Of a stretch of 64,000 nt of DNA, positions 41,649 to 52,175 are shown in pieces. Below the pieces are notes generated by a model. That model was not told the origin of the DNA, did no database searches, and saw nothing but the letters and a program-made list of their open reading frames with translations. The DNA lies in NCBI RefSeq assembly GCF_020541265.1, contig NZ_CP045925.1:496001-560000 (forward strand). Reading direction: 5' to 3'. Each line of letters starts with the position of its first letter. Position 1 is the stretch's first letter. The stretch comes from Profftia lariciata. Its GTDB lineage: Bacteria > Pseudomonadota > Gammaproteobacteria > Enterobacterales > Enterobacteriaceae. The translations under genes were made by a program, and so were the position numbers.

Positions 41649-41661
41649 GACCTTCTAAGTC
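41649..41661 (+). other. Possible decayed tRNA-Arg(UCU) fragment
   Basis: GACCTTCTAAGTC is identical to the anticodon stem-loop of E. coli argU as I recall it, with the 7-base loop CTTCTAA. Just upstream GTTTTA and TAAAAC could be a ruined D arm, and downstream GATTTGAGAAT vaguely recalls a T loop. No acceptor stem can be formed. It may be a dead tRNA copy or coincidence. Confidence 0.25.
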
Positions 41662-41996
41662 TTATTGATTTGAGAATATATTGAATAATAAATTATTCAA
41701 CAACCACTAATAAGCATACTTACATTAAGTATAGCGACCATAATATTACATAGTTGTTTATTTTTGTATAATATATAACTTGTTATTTATTGCATAATAA
41801 AAATTAAAATAAAATTATTAGTATAATTTTATTTATATAGTGAAAATAATATTACCGAAAACATTTATTAAGTGCTAGTCAATCATTATAACAATATAAT
41901 TATATTTTTATTAGTATAAAATTATTGGTTTGTATATAACAGGAATACATAAATGAGTAAAAATATTTACTATTTAATTCTTAGTTGGTTCATAAT

Positions 41997-43745
41997 ATGT
42001 TAAATGACCAGTATTTTTCTACTTGGCAAACATTTTGTCGCTTATGGCCATCTATATCTCCTTTTAAAGCAGGACTGATAGTTGCATTAATTGCTCTTAT
42101 AATTAATGCAGGTAGCGATGCCTTCATGTTGTCTTTATTAAAGCCATTATTAGACGATAGTTTTAGTTGTCCAAAAACTAATATTCTAAAATGGATGCCA
42201 TTTATTGTTATTGGATTAATGATAATTCGTGGTATTTCTGGTTTTATTTCTAGCTATTGTATTGCCTGGGTTGCAGGTAAAATAGTATTAAATATGCGTC
42301 GTCGCTTATTTAGCCATATCATGGGTATGTCCGTTTCATTTTTTGATCAACAATCTACTGGTACATTGCTATCTAGAATTACTTATGACTCTGAACAAGT
42401 AGCATCTTCTTCATCAGATGCTTTGATTACAGTTGTACGTGAAGGTGCTTCTATTATTGCTTTATTTTGTATGATGTTTTATTATAGTTGGCAACTTTCT
42501 TTCATTTTAATAGTGATTGCTCCAGTAGTATCCATCACGATTCGTATGGTATCAAAACGTTTTCGCAATATTAGTAATAATATGCAAAATACTATGTGTA
42601 TTTTAACTACTAATGCCGAACAAATGTTAAAAGGTCATAAAGAAGTACTTATTTTTGGAGGTCAAGAAGTAGAAAGTAAACGTTTTGATAAAACTAGCAA
42701 CTGGATGCGTCAGCAGAATATGAAAATGGTTGCTACTTCTTCTGTTTTAGATCCTATTATTCAATTAATATCATCTTTTGCTTTAGCTTTTGTTCTTTAT
42801 ATAGCTAGCATTCCATCAGTTATGCAGACTTTAACTGCAGGTACTATTACGGTTGTTTTTTCCTCAATGATTGCATTAATGCGTCCTTTAAAATCATTAA
42901 CTAACGTAAATACTAAATTTCAACGTGGTATGGCAGCCTGTCAAACTTTATTTAATATTTTAGATCTAGCACAAGAAAAAGATACTGGACAACTAGTAGT
43001 TAAGCGTATTAAAGGTAATGTTAAATTTTATAATGTAACTTTTAATTATAATGGTAAGGCTATACCAGCACTTAAAAATGTAAGTTTTACAATTTCTGCT
43101 AATAAAACTATAGCATTGGTTGGGAGATCAGGTTCTGGTAAATCAACGATAGCTAATTTACTAACACGTTTTTATGATCTTAAAGAAGGTAGAATTCTTC
43201 TAGATAATTATGATTTACGTGACTATAAACTTAGTTCTTTGCGTAATCAAATTGCTTTAGTCTCTCAAAACGTCTATTTATTTAACGATACTATTGCAAA
43301 TAATATTGCCTATGCACGTCATGAAGTATATAATCGTTCTCAAATAGAAGAAGCAGCACGCATGGCTTATGCAATGGATTTTATTGATCAAATGGATAAT
43401 GGTTTAGATACTTTAATAGGTGAAGATGGTGTATTATTATCTGGAGGACAACGTCAACGAATTGCTATTGCTCGTGCATTATTACGTGATAGTCCGGTAT
43501 TAATTTTAGATGAAGCTACTTCTTCATTAGATACCGAATCTGAACGTGCCATTCAATCGGCGCTAGATGAGCTTCAAAAAAATCGTACTTCACTAATTAT
43601 TGCTCACCGACTTTCTACTATAGAAAAAGCTGATGAGATTATTGTAATGGAAGATGGATATATTGTTGAACGAGGCAATCATAAGAAATTATTAATGAGT
43701 AATGGTGTTTATGCCCAGTTACATAGATTACAGTTTGGTCAGTGA
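41997..43745 (+). CDS. msbA: Lipid A flippase MsbA
   Basis: ABC exporter that flips core-lipid A across the inner membrane. 582 residues from ATG 41997, the E. coli length; the frame's earlier TTG at 41985 adds four residues without support. The N-terminal membrane domain has six helices (residues about 22-320), with PFKAGLIVALIALIINAGSD and SSYCIAWVAGKIV among them. The nucleotide domain has Walker A in ALVGRSGSGKSTIA (near 377-385), Q-loop ALVSQN, signature LLSGGQRQR, Walker B VLILDEATSSLD and switch His IIAHRLST. lpxK starts inside its stop region, so the pair is translationally coupled, as in E. coli. Confidence 0.97.
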   Translation: MLNDQYFSTWQTFCRLWPSISPFKAGLIVALIALIINAGSDAFMLSLLKPLLDDSFSCPKTNILKWMPFIVIGLMIIRGISGFISSYCIAWVAGKIVLNMRRRLFSHIMGMSVSFFDQQSTGTLLSRITYDSEQVASSSSDALITVVREGASIIALFCMMFYYSWQLSFILIVIAPVVSITIRMVSKRFRNISNNMQNTMCILTTNAEQMLKGHKEVLIFGGQEVESKRFDKTSNWMRQQNMKMVATSSVLDPIIQLISSFALAFVLYIASIPSVMQTLTAGTITVVFSSMIALMRPLKSLTNVNTKFQRGMAACQTLFNILDLAQEKDTGQLVVKRIKGNVKFYNVTFNYNGKAIPALKNVSFTISANKTIALVGRSGSGKSTIANLLTRFYDLKEGRILLDNYDLRDYKLSSLRNQIALVSQNVYLFNDTIANNIAYARHEVYNRSQIEEAARMAYAMDFIDQMDNGLDTLIGEDGVLLSGGQRQRIAIARALLRDSPVLILDEATSSLDTESERAIQSALDELQKNRTSLIIAHRLSTIEKADEIIVMEDGYIVERGNHKKLLMSNGVYAQLHRLQFGQ

Positions 43746-44728
43746 TTGAGCGTATATGGTTTGGAAAATCTTGTATATACCTATTTTTGTTACCTTTTTC
43801 CTTTCTTTATGGCTTGATTAGCTGTATTCGTAAATTTTGCTATCGCGTTTCTTGGTTGCAAAGCTGGAGAGCACCTTGTCCTGTAATTGTAGTAGGTAAT
43901 TTAACAGTAGGGGGTAGTGGCAAAACACCTATTGTAATTTGGCTTGTTGAACAGCTACAAGCTAAAGGATTGCGTATTGGTGTTGTATCCCGAGGTTATG
44001 GTGGTTATTCAGAACATTATCCTATATTATTAAATAAAAACACTTCAACTGATCAAGCAGGAGACGAACCAGTTTTAATATATCAACGTACTCATGCTAT
44101 TGTAGCTGTTGCACCTAAACGTAGTGATGCCGTCAAAGCAATATGCAAAAATTCTACAGTAGATATTATTATTACTGATGATGGCTTACAACATTACGCT
44201 CTTGCTCGAGATATGGAATTAGTCTTAATTGATGGTATGCGCCGTTTTGGTAATGGTTGGTGGTTACCTGCTGGCCCAATGAGAGAAAGAACAGGACGTC
44301 TTCGTTCTGTTGACGCAGTTATTGTAAATGGTGGTCAAACTATGATAGGAGAAATTCCTATGAGAATCATTGGTCATACTATTATTAATATAAAAACTGG
44401 TGAACGTTGCATAGCTAATTCATTTAAAAATGTAGTAGCTATAGCAGGTATAGGTAATCCGGCTAATTTTTTTTCTATGTTAAGATACTTAGGAATTGTA
44501 ATAATTAAATCTATTTCTTTTACTGATCATTATAAGTATAATTTTACTATTTTAAAAAATTTAACTCCTGAAAATGAGCAATTAATAATGACTGAAAAAG
44601 ATGCAGTAAAATGTCGTATTTTTGCACAATCTAATTGGTGGTATTTACCTGTAAGTGCTATGATACCGGATGACAAAGCAAATGAATTATTAACAAAAAT
44701 TACTAAACTTTTGATAGAAAATCATTAA
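43742..44728 (+). CDS. lpxK: Tetraacyldisaccharide 4'-kinase (GTG start)
   Basis: Sixth step of lipid A synthesis: phosphorylates the 4' position of the tetraacyl disaccharide at the membrane. 328 residues, the same as E. coli. The start is the GTG at 43742, overlapping the msbA stop (gtga); alignment with E. coli MIEKIWSG supports it. An N-terminal membrane-associated helix (about 10-30) precedes the P-loop GNLTVGGSGKTPIVIW (near 55-64). The catalytic Asp is in IITDDGLQHYALARD, followed by the FGNGWWLPAGPMRER motif and C-terminal MTEKDAVKC. The msbA-lpxK pairing is ancestral. Downstream, E. coli has ycaQ/kdsB; here the cold-shock gene follows. Confidence 0.96.
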   Translation: MIERIWFGKSCIYLFLLPFSFLYGLISCIRKFCYRVSWLQSWRAPCPVIVVGNLTVGGSGKTPIVIWLVEQLQAKGLRIGVVSRGYGGYSEHYPILLNKNTSTDQAGDEPVLIYQRTHAIVAVAPKRSDAVKAICKNSTVDIIITDDGLQHYALARDMELVLIDGMRRFGNGWWLPAGPMRERTGRLRSVDAVIVNGGQTMIGEIPMRIIGHTIINIKTGERCIANSFKNVVAIAGIGNPANFFSMLRYLGIVIIKSISFTDHYKYNFTILKNLTPENEQLIMTEKDAVKCRIFAQSNWWYLPVSAMIPDDKANELLTKITKLLIENH

Positions 44729-44831
44729 ATTTTTAATAAAACAAACATAATAAATTAATGTATCTTTTTGCATATATATTTTATTACTTAAATATCTTAT
44801 TATATCTTTTTTGAAAGAAATAACTTGCTCA

Positions 44832-44851
44832 TTACTCACCTTTGTGAGTAA
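44832..44851. repeat. Hairpin overlapping the cold-shock gene promoter
   Basis: TTACTCAC, CTTT, GTGAGTAA: a perfect 8-bp stem with a 4-base loop. It ends lpxK's 3' flank and its right arm overlaps the proposed -35 element at 44842. Without a T-tract it is a poor terminator; an operator role is possible. Confidence 0.5.
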
Positions 44852-44869
44852 ATATAATTGGCCTATAAT
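44842..44869 (+). promoter_or_regulatory. Promoter of the cold-shock gene
   Basis: TTGTGA (44842-44847), 16 bases, then consensus TATAAT (44864-44869). Transcription from here gives a leader of about 170 bases, matching the long 5' leaders of enterobacterial csp genes. The leader carries a TTATGT/ACATAA hairpin (44880-44894), and its last bases, aaaggtaataca, repeat those before E. coli cspA. Confidence 0.6.
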
Positions 44870-44875
44870 ACCATT

Positions 44876-45044
44876 CTATTTATGTAAAACATAAGAATAC
44901 AGCAAGTTCCTCCTTAAGATGTTATCTTTTCCGATTCTTCTTGTCAGACGAACGATCTTCTTAGTGCTATTCATAAATATTGTGTTTATTATTTAGGCCT
45001 CTACGCCTTAGGGCATTTTTAATTAAGTTATAAAGGTAATACAA
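44876..45044 (+). promoter_or_regulatory. Long 5' leader of the cold-shock mRNA
   Basis: This 170-base segment has visibly more G+C than other intergenic DNA and no open frame of note, which points to selection on RNA. It includes a hairpin at 44880-44894, a CT-rich middle, a gcc-ttag-ggc hairpin near 45008-45017 and a strong AAAGG site. In E. coli, leaders of this kind refold with temperature and are bound by Csp proteins themselves; that role here is inferred. Confidence 0.5.
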
Positions 45045-45254
45045 ATGACTAAGAAGACCGGTCAAGTAAAATGGTTTAACGAAAGTAAAGGTTTTGGTTT
45101 TATCGAGCAGCAAGATGGCAGTAAAGATGTATTTGTGCATTTTTCTGCTATTGCTAGTGAAGGATTTAAAACTCTGACTGAAGGTCAGCGTGTAGAATAT
45201 ACTATTCAAGATAGTCCACGTGGTCCTGCTGCTGCGAATGTTGTTGCTTTATAA
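45045..45254 (+). CDS. Cold-shock-domain RNA chaperone (CspC/CspE type)
   Basis: Single-stranded nucleic-acid-binding protein that melts RNA structure and acts as a transcription antiterminator. 69 residues, the usual length. RNP1 is KGFGFI (residues about 16-21) and RNP2 VFVHF (about 30-34), with the family tail GPAAANVVAL. The sequence lies between E. coli CspC and CspE, so I give no single symbol. In E. coli neither sits next to lpxK, so the location is rearranged. It has its own promoter, a long leader and an intrinsic terminator, making it the best-preserved complete transcription unit in the window. Confidence 0.95.
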   Translation: MTKKTGQVKWFNESKGFGFIEQQDGSKDVFVHFSAIASEGFKTLTEGQRVEYTIQDSPRGPAAANVVAL

Positions 45255-45354
45255 TATTTTTATAAAATAACTTGTTTGACATGGAATGGATATTTCTAGT
45301 TAATTAATCTAACACGTTAATAAAATAATATAAGGCAAGTAGTAGTAAAAAATA

Positions 45355-45380
45355 AAAGCCCACCAATGGTGGGCTTTTAT
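45355..45380 (+). terminator. Rho-independent terminator of the cold-shock gene
   Basis: The stem AGCCCACC/GGTGGGCT with loop AAT is followed by TTTTATTTTT. Perfect 8-bp, G+C-rich stem, 100 bases after the stop. It is by far the clearest intrinsic terminator in the window. Confidence 0.92.
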
Positions 45381-46890
45381 TTTTAAAAAAATTAAAAACA
45401 ATTTGTATTTTATCTGAGTTAACATTAATTATTATTCATAAATAACATGTAATATCAGACTAAAAATAGAAATATTAAAATAATATTAATAATTTATAAA
45501 ATATTAAATGATATTTATTATTTATAATTAATTTAGATATTATTCATGTATTGTTTTTTACATAAAAAAATTCATCTTATATCAAATAATTAAATGATAA
45601 AAATAATTTATGTAGTATTATTATATATAATACACAATAATTACATATTAATATCATACATTATTAATTAATATTATTTTATGTATTCTACTATATTCAC
45701 GATACTAAAATTTTATAACTATTTTATATACATAATATTTGTAATATATAATTATATTATTGTCCTATAAAACAATTAGGAATATATAAATATTTCAATT
45801 ATTTTTTATTATTTTTATTAAAGTATTATAACATTATTTTTATTAAAAAATTAATAATATAATTTAATAAAATATATACCATATAATTATGTTTAAATAA
45901 ATTAAATATATACATATATATAATCAATATTATATTACTAAATATTTTATATTTAATAATTTACATTATTAATATAAAATATTTATTTTAAATAAAATTA
46001 TTACGTTTACTATTATCACTTCCTTAATAAAAAACTATTATATCTTGATATAAATTAATTTATAATTATTTACATTATATTCTATATATATTTATATATA
46101 TAATTTATCTGTAATTTTTTTAGTATGTCTTAAAATTATATATCTTTCAAAAACAAAAGATAATTACTATTATATTTATAATAATATTTTATTTTTTGTC
46201 TTTTTTATACTTTTAATAAAATTAACTATAATGAATAGAACATATAATTATATTTTAATAGTTTATATGAATATTAACTTTAATGTTGATATAAATATAC
46301 TTTTAAAAATCCCTGATGATTTATAATAAAATGTTTTTTTAATTTTACATATATTCAGAATGAATATTCTGAATAGTTAATTTATTATAAGATATTACTT
46401 AGTATATTAATATCTAATGCTTATTTATTGCATTTATTGCTAATAGATTATTAAAATAAAATTGAATAAATAATATTAAATATTATAGTAATAATTATCA
46501 TAATAAAGAATGATTATTTTTATCATAATTATTAAGAATTTATTAATATAATAATATTTAGTTTTATTAATATTATAATACTAAATAATTTGGCTTTATT
46601 CATTGTTAATGTTATTATATAATATATAAAACATTATATATATTTATTTTACAGTAATCATTAATATATATTTTAGAGAATATCTATAATAAAGACAAAT
46701 ACTTTAAGTAAATATACTTAGTAACGTATAAGTAATATATAAATATTTATTAAAAAATCATAGCTAAGATATTATAACAATAAAAATTAAAAATAATTAA
46801 ATTTATAATTTAGTAGTATACATGTTATATATTAGTTGGCTACATTAAAGAATGTAATAAATTATAAATATTTTATATACTTATGATAAA
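45381..46890. other. Gene-free gap upstream of rppH
   Basis: About 1.5 kb, A/T-rich, no readable relic. A small TACATT/AATGTA hairpin lies near 46842-46857, shortly before rppH. Confidence 0.5.
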
Positions 46891-46899
46891 GGTAGTATA

Positions 46900-47415
46900 G
46901 TGATAGATCATAATGGTTATCGCCCAAATGTAGGTATCGTAATTTGTAATAAGAAAGGTCAAGTACTATGGGCCCGTCGTTATGGTAAAAATTCTTGGCA
47001 ATTTCCTCAAGGGGGGATTAATCCTGAGGAAACCTATGAACAAGCAATGTACCGAGAACTATTTGAAGAAGTAGGTTTAAAGAGACAAGATGTTACAATT
47101 ATTGCATCAACACGTTACTGGTTACGTTATACATTACCTAAACATTTCATACGATGGTATAAAAAACCAACATGTATTGGACAAAAACAACGTTGGTTTT
47201 TATTACAATTAATATGTGATGACTCTGTAATTAACATGCATAGTATTATTACTCCTGAATTTGATAACTGGTGCTGGGTTAGTTTTTGGTATCCAGTGCG
47301 TCAAATTGTATCATTTAAACGTGATGTTTATAGTCAGGTCATGAAAGAATTTTCACCATTTTTAATATTATTAAGAGATATTAATTTAACAAAAAAAAAT
47401 ATCTATATCAAATAA
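46900..47415 (+). CDS. rppH: RNA pyrophosphohydrolase (GTG start)
   Basis: Removes pyrophosphate from mRNA 5' ends, which lets RNase E degrade them. Also known as NudH. 171 residues against 176. The Nudix box is complete, GGINPEETYEQAMYRELFEEVGL (residues about 38-60, with REL-x-EE). The start is GTG 46900, giving (M)IDHNGYRPNVGIVI, which matches E. coli MIDDDGYRPNVGIVI. WLRYTLPKHFIRWYKKP and WVSFWYPVRQIVSFKRDVY are conserved. The disordered basic tail is shortened. Stands alone; its usual E. coli neighbours (mutH, ptsP) are absent. Confidence 0.96.
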   Translation: MIDHNGYRPNVGIVICNKKGQVLWARRYGKNSWQFPQGGINPEETYEQAMYRELFEEVGLKRQDVTIIASTRYWLRYTLPKHFIRWYKKPTCIGQKQRWFLLQLICDDSVINMHSIITPEFDNWCWVSFWYPVRQIVSFKRDVYSQVMKEFSPFLILLRDINLTKKNIYIK

Positions 47416-49540
47416 TTTATATTATATATTGAATGTAATTTATAATAAAATATTTAAATATTTACATGATTATTTTTTATTTTTAAATTATCTATTAATC
47501 ACCGTACAATATCATTGTTAGTTATATGAAGTACTAGATAATCATCGGTATCTTAATAAGATACTATCTTTTGATTATATATTCTTGATTACTTATAGTA
47601 AATTTTATAAAATATTTACTATTACTAGTATGTTTATATATAATAATTTTAACAAAAAATAAGTATTAAAATTATATTTTTTAAAATAGAGATTTTAAAT
47701 AAACGATAATATTTATATGCTAAGTCACAATTTTAGTGATTATTAACTAACAATACTAATTGTATTAACTAGTATTACTTTTTTCTAAAAAATTAAATAT
47801 TTTATCATTCATAATGCTATATTAAATTAGTAATTAATTTTTAATATATTAAAAATAAAAAAATATTCATTATAAAAATTAATATAATAAGTTTATAATA
47901 TAAATGATCTACTTATATGTTTCATATATAATATTATTAATATAAGTATAAAATATAATTTTTTAAGAAAAAATTAGAATATATTAATTTATAATTCAAC
48001 CATTATACATTATTCATACTAATGAACATACTGATTATAGTAAATATATGTATTTTATTTATTTTTAAATTATTATTTTCTATAACATTTTCTGTGTTAT
48101 TACTTAAATATGTAAAAAAATATTTTGTATATTCAAAATATTTTTAATAATTTTTACTAAATGTATAATTAATATATTTATTGAGTAGAATAATTATATT
48201 AAATAAATATATATTATAGATTATATCATCTATAATGATAGATTATATCTTATACCTTTCATTGAAATAAAGAAAAATATATAATATTATTTAATTAATA
48301 AATAACATGCTATTAGAAAATTTTATCTAATAATTTTATTATATATAATATTATATATATTATAATATTGATACAATAAATATTTTTTCTTATAATAATT
48401 ATTAAACAATATCAAAAATATTTTTATATATATTAATTAAAAAGATTATTTAACTGTGAAATATTTATTTATTAATATTTTATTTATATTAATGAATATT
48501 AAATAATATTAGTCTCTTTTATATTAAAAATATTTAAAAATTTTTAATTAAATTATACATTAAATATTACACAATACTATTATATAAAACTTGATATGCA
48601 GCTAGAACATTGCACAATGTTATTGTATTTTTTACTTTTATATAAGATATTTTACTAAAACTTTAATATATATAGTAAAATAATATCGAATATTATTTTA
48701 CAATAAAATATGTTACTGTTTTTTTTAAAAAATAATTTCTTAATCTTTAGAGCATATGTCAATATATCTATATTGATTATTGGTTTTATTATATTCATAA
48801 TAAATAAAGTATTTTAGTATAAAATAAAATGATTAACTATACATACAATATTATAAAAAATATTTTATAATAACTTATTAATATATAATTAGAGTAATAC
48901 ATTGAAAATGTATACTATATTTAAGGTTAGATGATAAAGAAATAATAATTAAATTGTTTATATTTTTTATATATATTTGTATTACTTTAAATAAAAAATA
49001 AAGATCAAAAAATATAAGTTATGAAATAATTAATAGATTTGTAGTTAGCAAAAATTTTAAAATATTTTTTATATATTTATATGTAACAAAATCAATATAA
49101 ATTCACTATATTTGTTAATAAAAATATTACTACTATGAATTAGTATTTGCACAATACTATTGTGAAGATAAAAATTTAATGTAAATCTATTTATGTATAG
49201 TATTCTAAATACATTACTTATTATAATAATATAATAAAATTTAAAATAATTAATTTATATTTTTATAAAAAATATTTTAGGTAGTATAAATTATAATATT
49301 ATTTATCCGTAATATATTAATAGTAAAAATATATATTTTTTATGAGATTAAAAATTATTATAATATAATAATATTAATGTAAATTATTACCTCTTAGTTA
49401 ATAAATATATCTTAATATATAGATTCAATAAAATAAATATATAAATAAAAAATTTACAGAAATTTATATTAGATATTTCATATTATTATAAAATAATATA
49501 TGTTATATTATAATAAATATTATCCATTTATCTATAAAGG
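47416..49540. other. Gene-free gap between rppH and dcd
   Basis: About 2.1 kb of A/T-rich DNA. The only structures noticed are an AACATTG/CAATGTT hairpin with a nearby T-run at about 48605-48636 and a CACAAT/ATTGTG hairpin near 49150. No gene or relic is supportable. Confidence 0.5.
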
Positions 49541-49550
49541 GGGAAAATAC

Positions 49551-50135
49551 ATGAAACTTTGTGATCGAGATATTGAATCTTATTTAGATACAAAAAAAAT
49601 AACTATTTCACCCCGTCCATCAGTAAATTGTATTAATGGTGCTACCGTTGATGTGCATTTAGGAAATAAATTTCGTATTTTTTGTGGACATACTGCAGCC
49701 TATATAGATTTAAGTAGGCCTAAAAATGAAGTATCTACAGTATTAGATCAGATGATGAGTGATGAAATAATTATTAGTGCAAAAAATATTTTTTTTTTAC
49801 ATCCCGGAGAATTAGTTCTTGCATTAACAGTAGAATCAATAACTTTACCAAATAATTTAGTAGGTTGGTTAGATGGTCGCTCTTCACTTGCACGCTTAGG
49901 ATTAATGGTACACGTTACAGCGCATCGTATTGATCCTGGTTGGAGAGGATGTATTGTATTAGAATTTTATAACTCTGGTAAATTAACATTAGCACTGCGT
50001 CCTGGTATGCCTATTGGAGCTCTTAGTTTTGAGTTATTATCTGGACCAGCTGCACGTCCTTATAATAGTCGTCAAAATGCAAAATATCTAGACCAACAAA
50101 GAGTTCTTGCCAGTCGTATTGATCAAGATTGCTAA
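49551..50135 (+). CDS. dcd: dCTP deaminase
   Basis: Converts dCTP to dUTP and ammonia, the main route to dTMP in enterobacteria. 194 residues from ATG 49551 (E. coli 193), chosen because a strong AAGGGGGAA site lies just upstream and MKLCDRDIE equals the family start; the frame's earlier ATG at 49500 adds 17 unmatched residues. The catalytic Glu is in IVLEFYNSG (about 138), the nucleotide site is GRSSLARLGLMVHVTAHRIDPGW (split across RSSLARLG and HVTAHRIDPG), and the C-terminal lid is RPYNSRQNAKYLDQQ. A dut gene is not in the window. No adjacent partner genes remain. Confidence 0.97.
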   Translation: MKLCDRDIESYLDTKKITISPRPSVNCINGATVDVHLGNKFRIFCGHTAAYIDLSRPKNEVSTVLDQMMSDEIIISAKNIFFLHPGELVLALTVESITLPNNLVGWLDGRSSLARLGLMVHVTAHRIDPGWRGCIVLEFYNSGKLTLALRPGMPIGALSFELLSGPAARPYNSRQNAKYLDQQRVLASRIDQDC

Positions 50136-51300
50136 TGTATTAATATACATATAAATATATAATTTAATAAAAAATACTTTAAATTAATTATTAATATTAT
50201 AAACTATATTTCTTTATAAACATCAAGAAACAAATATTGTTAATTAACCTTAAACATTTTACAATACACTATATAATACAATATAATTATAGTAACGTAT
50301 TTTATATAAATTGTAACTATAGATATATTCAGTTAATTAATGTAATGTTGTTAATTATTAATAATTTAAAATATAGAAATTATTAATATACAATATATCA
50401 TATATTATATATAAATAGTAAATATATAATAAATTTTGTATTTTTATATGTATAAATTAACAATAAAATTTTTATAAAAAAGTTTATTGTTAATTTGAAT
50501 GCTAATATTAATTATTAAATTATTTACTATGTAATAATGTTATTAATAGAATGAGTATTAATAAATAATATTAAAAATCACTAAAAATAAATATGCTATT
50601 GTAAATATATTACTATTATTAATAATATCTAGATAAATATTAGTTTTATTATTTAATAATATAATATAAATACATTATTATTTTATGTATATATTATACT
50701 TATAATAAAGATCAATGTAAAATATATTATTAATATAAGTATATTATTTATAGATAGTAATAAACAAAGAAATCTATTATTAAATTACATTGAGGTTAGT
50801 TTTTTAAAAGATATAAAAAATATATTAAATATAATTTTTATAGTATATTATTACTTATACATAATATATTGTACAATAAATACAATTAAATTATTCTCAT
50901 TACAAATTAATTTTTGTTAATGGTGTAATATTAATAATATACTACAATAGTAGGATTATTATTAATACGAAATATTTAAAATATATTATTAATATTTTTA
51001 TAAGCTAATAAAGAGTAAGTATGTATTTATTTTCTTTAAGATGTTTAATGAAAATATATAAATAACTAATTAAGAAAATACAGTTATTATTTAATATAAT
51101 AATTACTTTAAACAGTAATTTTTACTTAGCATAACACATAATCAATATAATACAATAAGTACTATTAAATATTTTAAAGTATTTTCTAAAATATAATTTT
51201 TTTATAAAAAATAAAGAGTTTTTAAATACAATATACTATAAATTAACTAGTAATATAATATTATTATTTAATACATTAAATACCATATTAAGACTTTTAA
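50136..51300. other. Gene-free gap after dcd
   Basis: About 1.2 kb, A/T-rich, with no relic or RNA gene seen. Confidence 0.5.
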
Positions 51301-51304
51301 TAGT

Positions 51305-51646
51305 ATGTTTTTGCTAAAGAAAAATCTTATCACTGTATATCTTAGAACTGATTTTTATATTATATATATAACATTTATAACTGTTCTAAACATTTTATAT
51401 TTAAAAGATTTATTATTAAATTTCATAAAAATTAGTAATAAAATATTATTATTTAATGATATTCATTTTTTATACTACATTTTACTTTTTAGCTATATAT
51501 TAATATTTATTATATTATTATGTTATTTGATATTTAGTAACGTATCAGTAATAAAGAAATATAAATTATATCTCGATTATCAAATATATTATAAATCACT
51601 AATATTATATTTTATATTATATAGTAATTTATATTGTATATTTTAG
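51305..51646 (+). CDS. Doubtful 113-residue hydrophobic frame
   Basis: Not recognised. An ATG-to-TAG frame of 113 codons inside otherwise empty DNA. It is rich in Ile, Leu, Tyr, Phe and Asn, with membrane-like segments near 17-38, 55-80 and 98-113 and a few charged residues between them (Lys-Lys-Tyr-Lys near 84-87). Against a real gene: no Shine-Dalgarno, no family resemblance, and A/T-rich DNA makes hydrophobic frames by chance. For it: in DNA with this stop density a frame this long is rare. It could be a relic of a membrane protein, or an accident. Confidence 0.2.
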   Translation: MFLLKKNLITVYLRTDFYIIYITFITVLNILYLKDLLLNFIKISNKILLFNDIHFLYYILLFSYILIFIILLCYLIFSNVSVIKKYKLYLDYQIYYKSLILYFILYSNLYCIF

Positions 51647-52170
51647 CAGATTGCATTAATTTTTATTAAAAGATATTTTTTATTTGTACATTAAATTATT
51701 ATTTAATATATATTATATTATGTTCTTATTTTATTTATATAATTATAAATTTTTCTTTTTTAATCGTTTAATATATTATGTAAGTATTGTAAATAATCTA
51801 AATAAGTAATTAATGTAATATTTCTTTACTGATTATTTTTATTGCTTTTATAATTTATATTATATATATTATTCAAATTAACAATATAAAAAGTATTTAA
51901 TATATTATTATATTTTATCTTGTACATCATAATATCTATGTTGTAATATTTTAAATGAATTTAATAATCATAGTAAATAATATTTATTATTTTATATAAA
52001 ATATAAATATCAATGCATTATATTCAATATAATACTAATCTTTTAGATTATTCATATGACTAGCATAATAAACAGAAGTATTACTTTACTAAAAAATATA
52101 TTAGTGATATTATATAAAATAAATTGATCATAACTAAATATTAGTATCTATTTAATGATAATATAATTAA
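51647..52170. other. Gene-free stretch before the phrB stop
   Basis: About 520 bases, A/T-rich. No terminator-quality hairpin for phrB is visible. Confidence 0.45.
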
Positions 52171-52175
52171 TATTA

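Larger units (their letters stand above)
40456..41990. other. Gene-free gap between mltC and msbA
   Basis: About 1.5 kb. It contains the 11-bp hairpin at 40770-40794 and a 13-base segment identical to the anticodon arm of E. coli argU at 41649-41661 (listed separately). E. coli has ycaI/comEC upstream of msbA; no trace is readable. Confidence 0.5.

Noticed and set aside
44919..44990. Possible YobF-like small protein in the cold-shock leader
   Set aside because: In E. coli yobF precedes cspC, so I checked. The short frame does not end in the YobF-type MLCLRAKKTI and lacks its composition; the leader explains the segment better.
44967..45209. 80-codon minus-strand frame across the cold-shock gene
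   Set aside because: Antisense shadow of the csp coding sequence and its leader; no ribosome site and no similarity.
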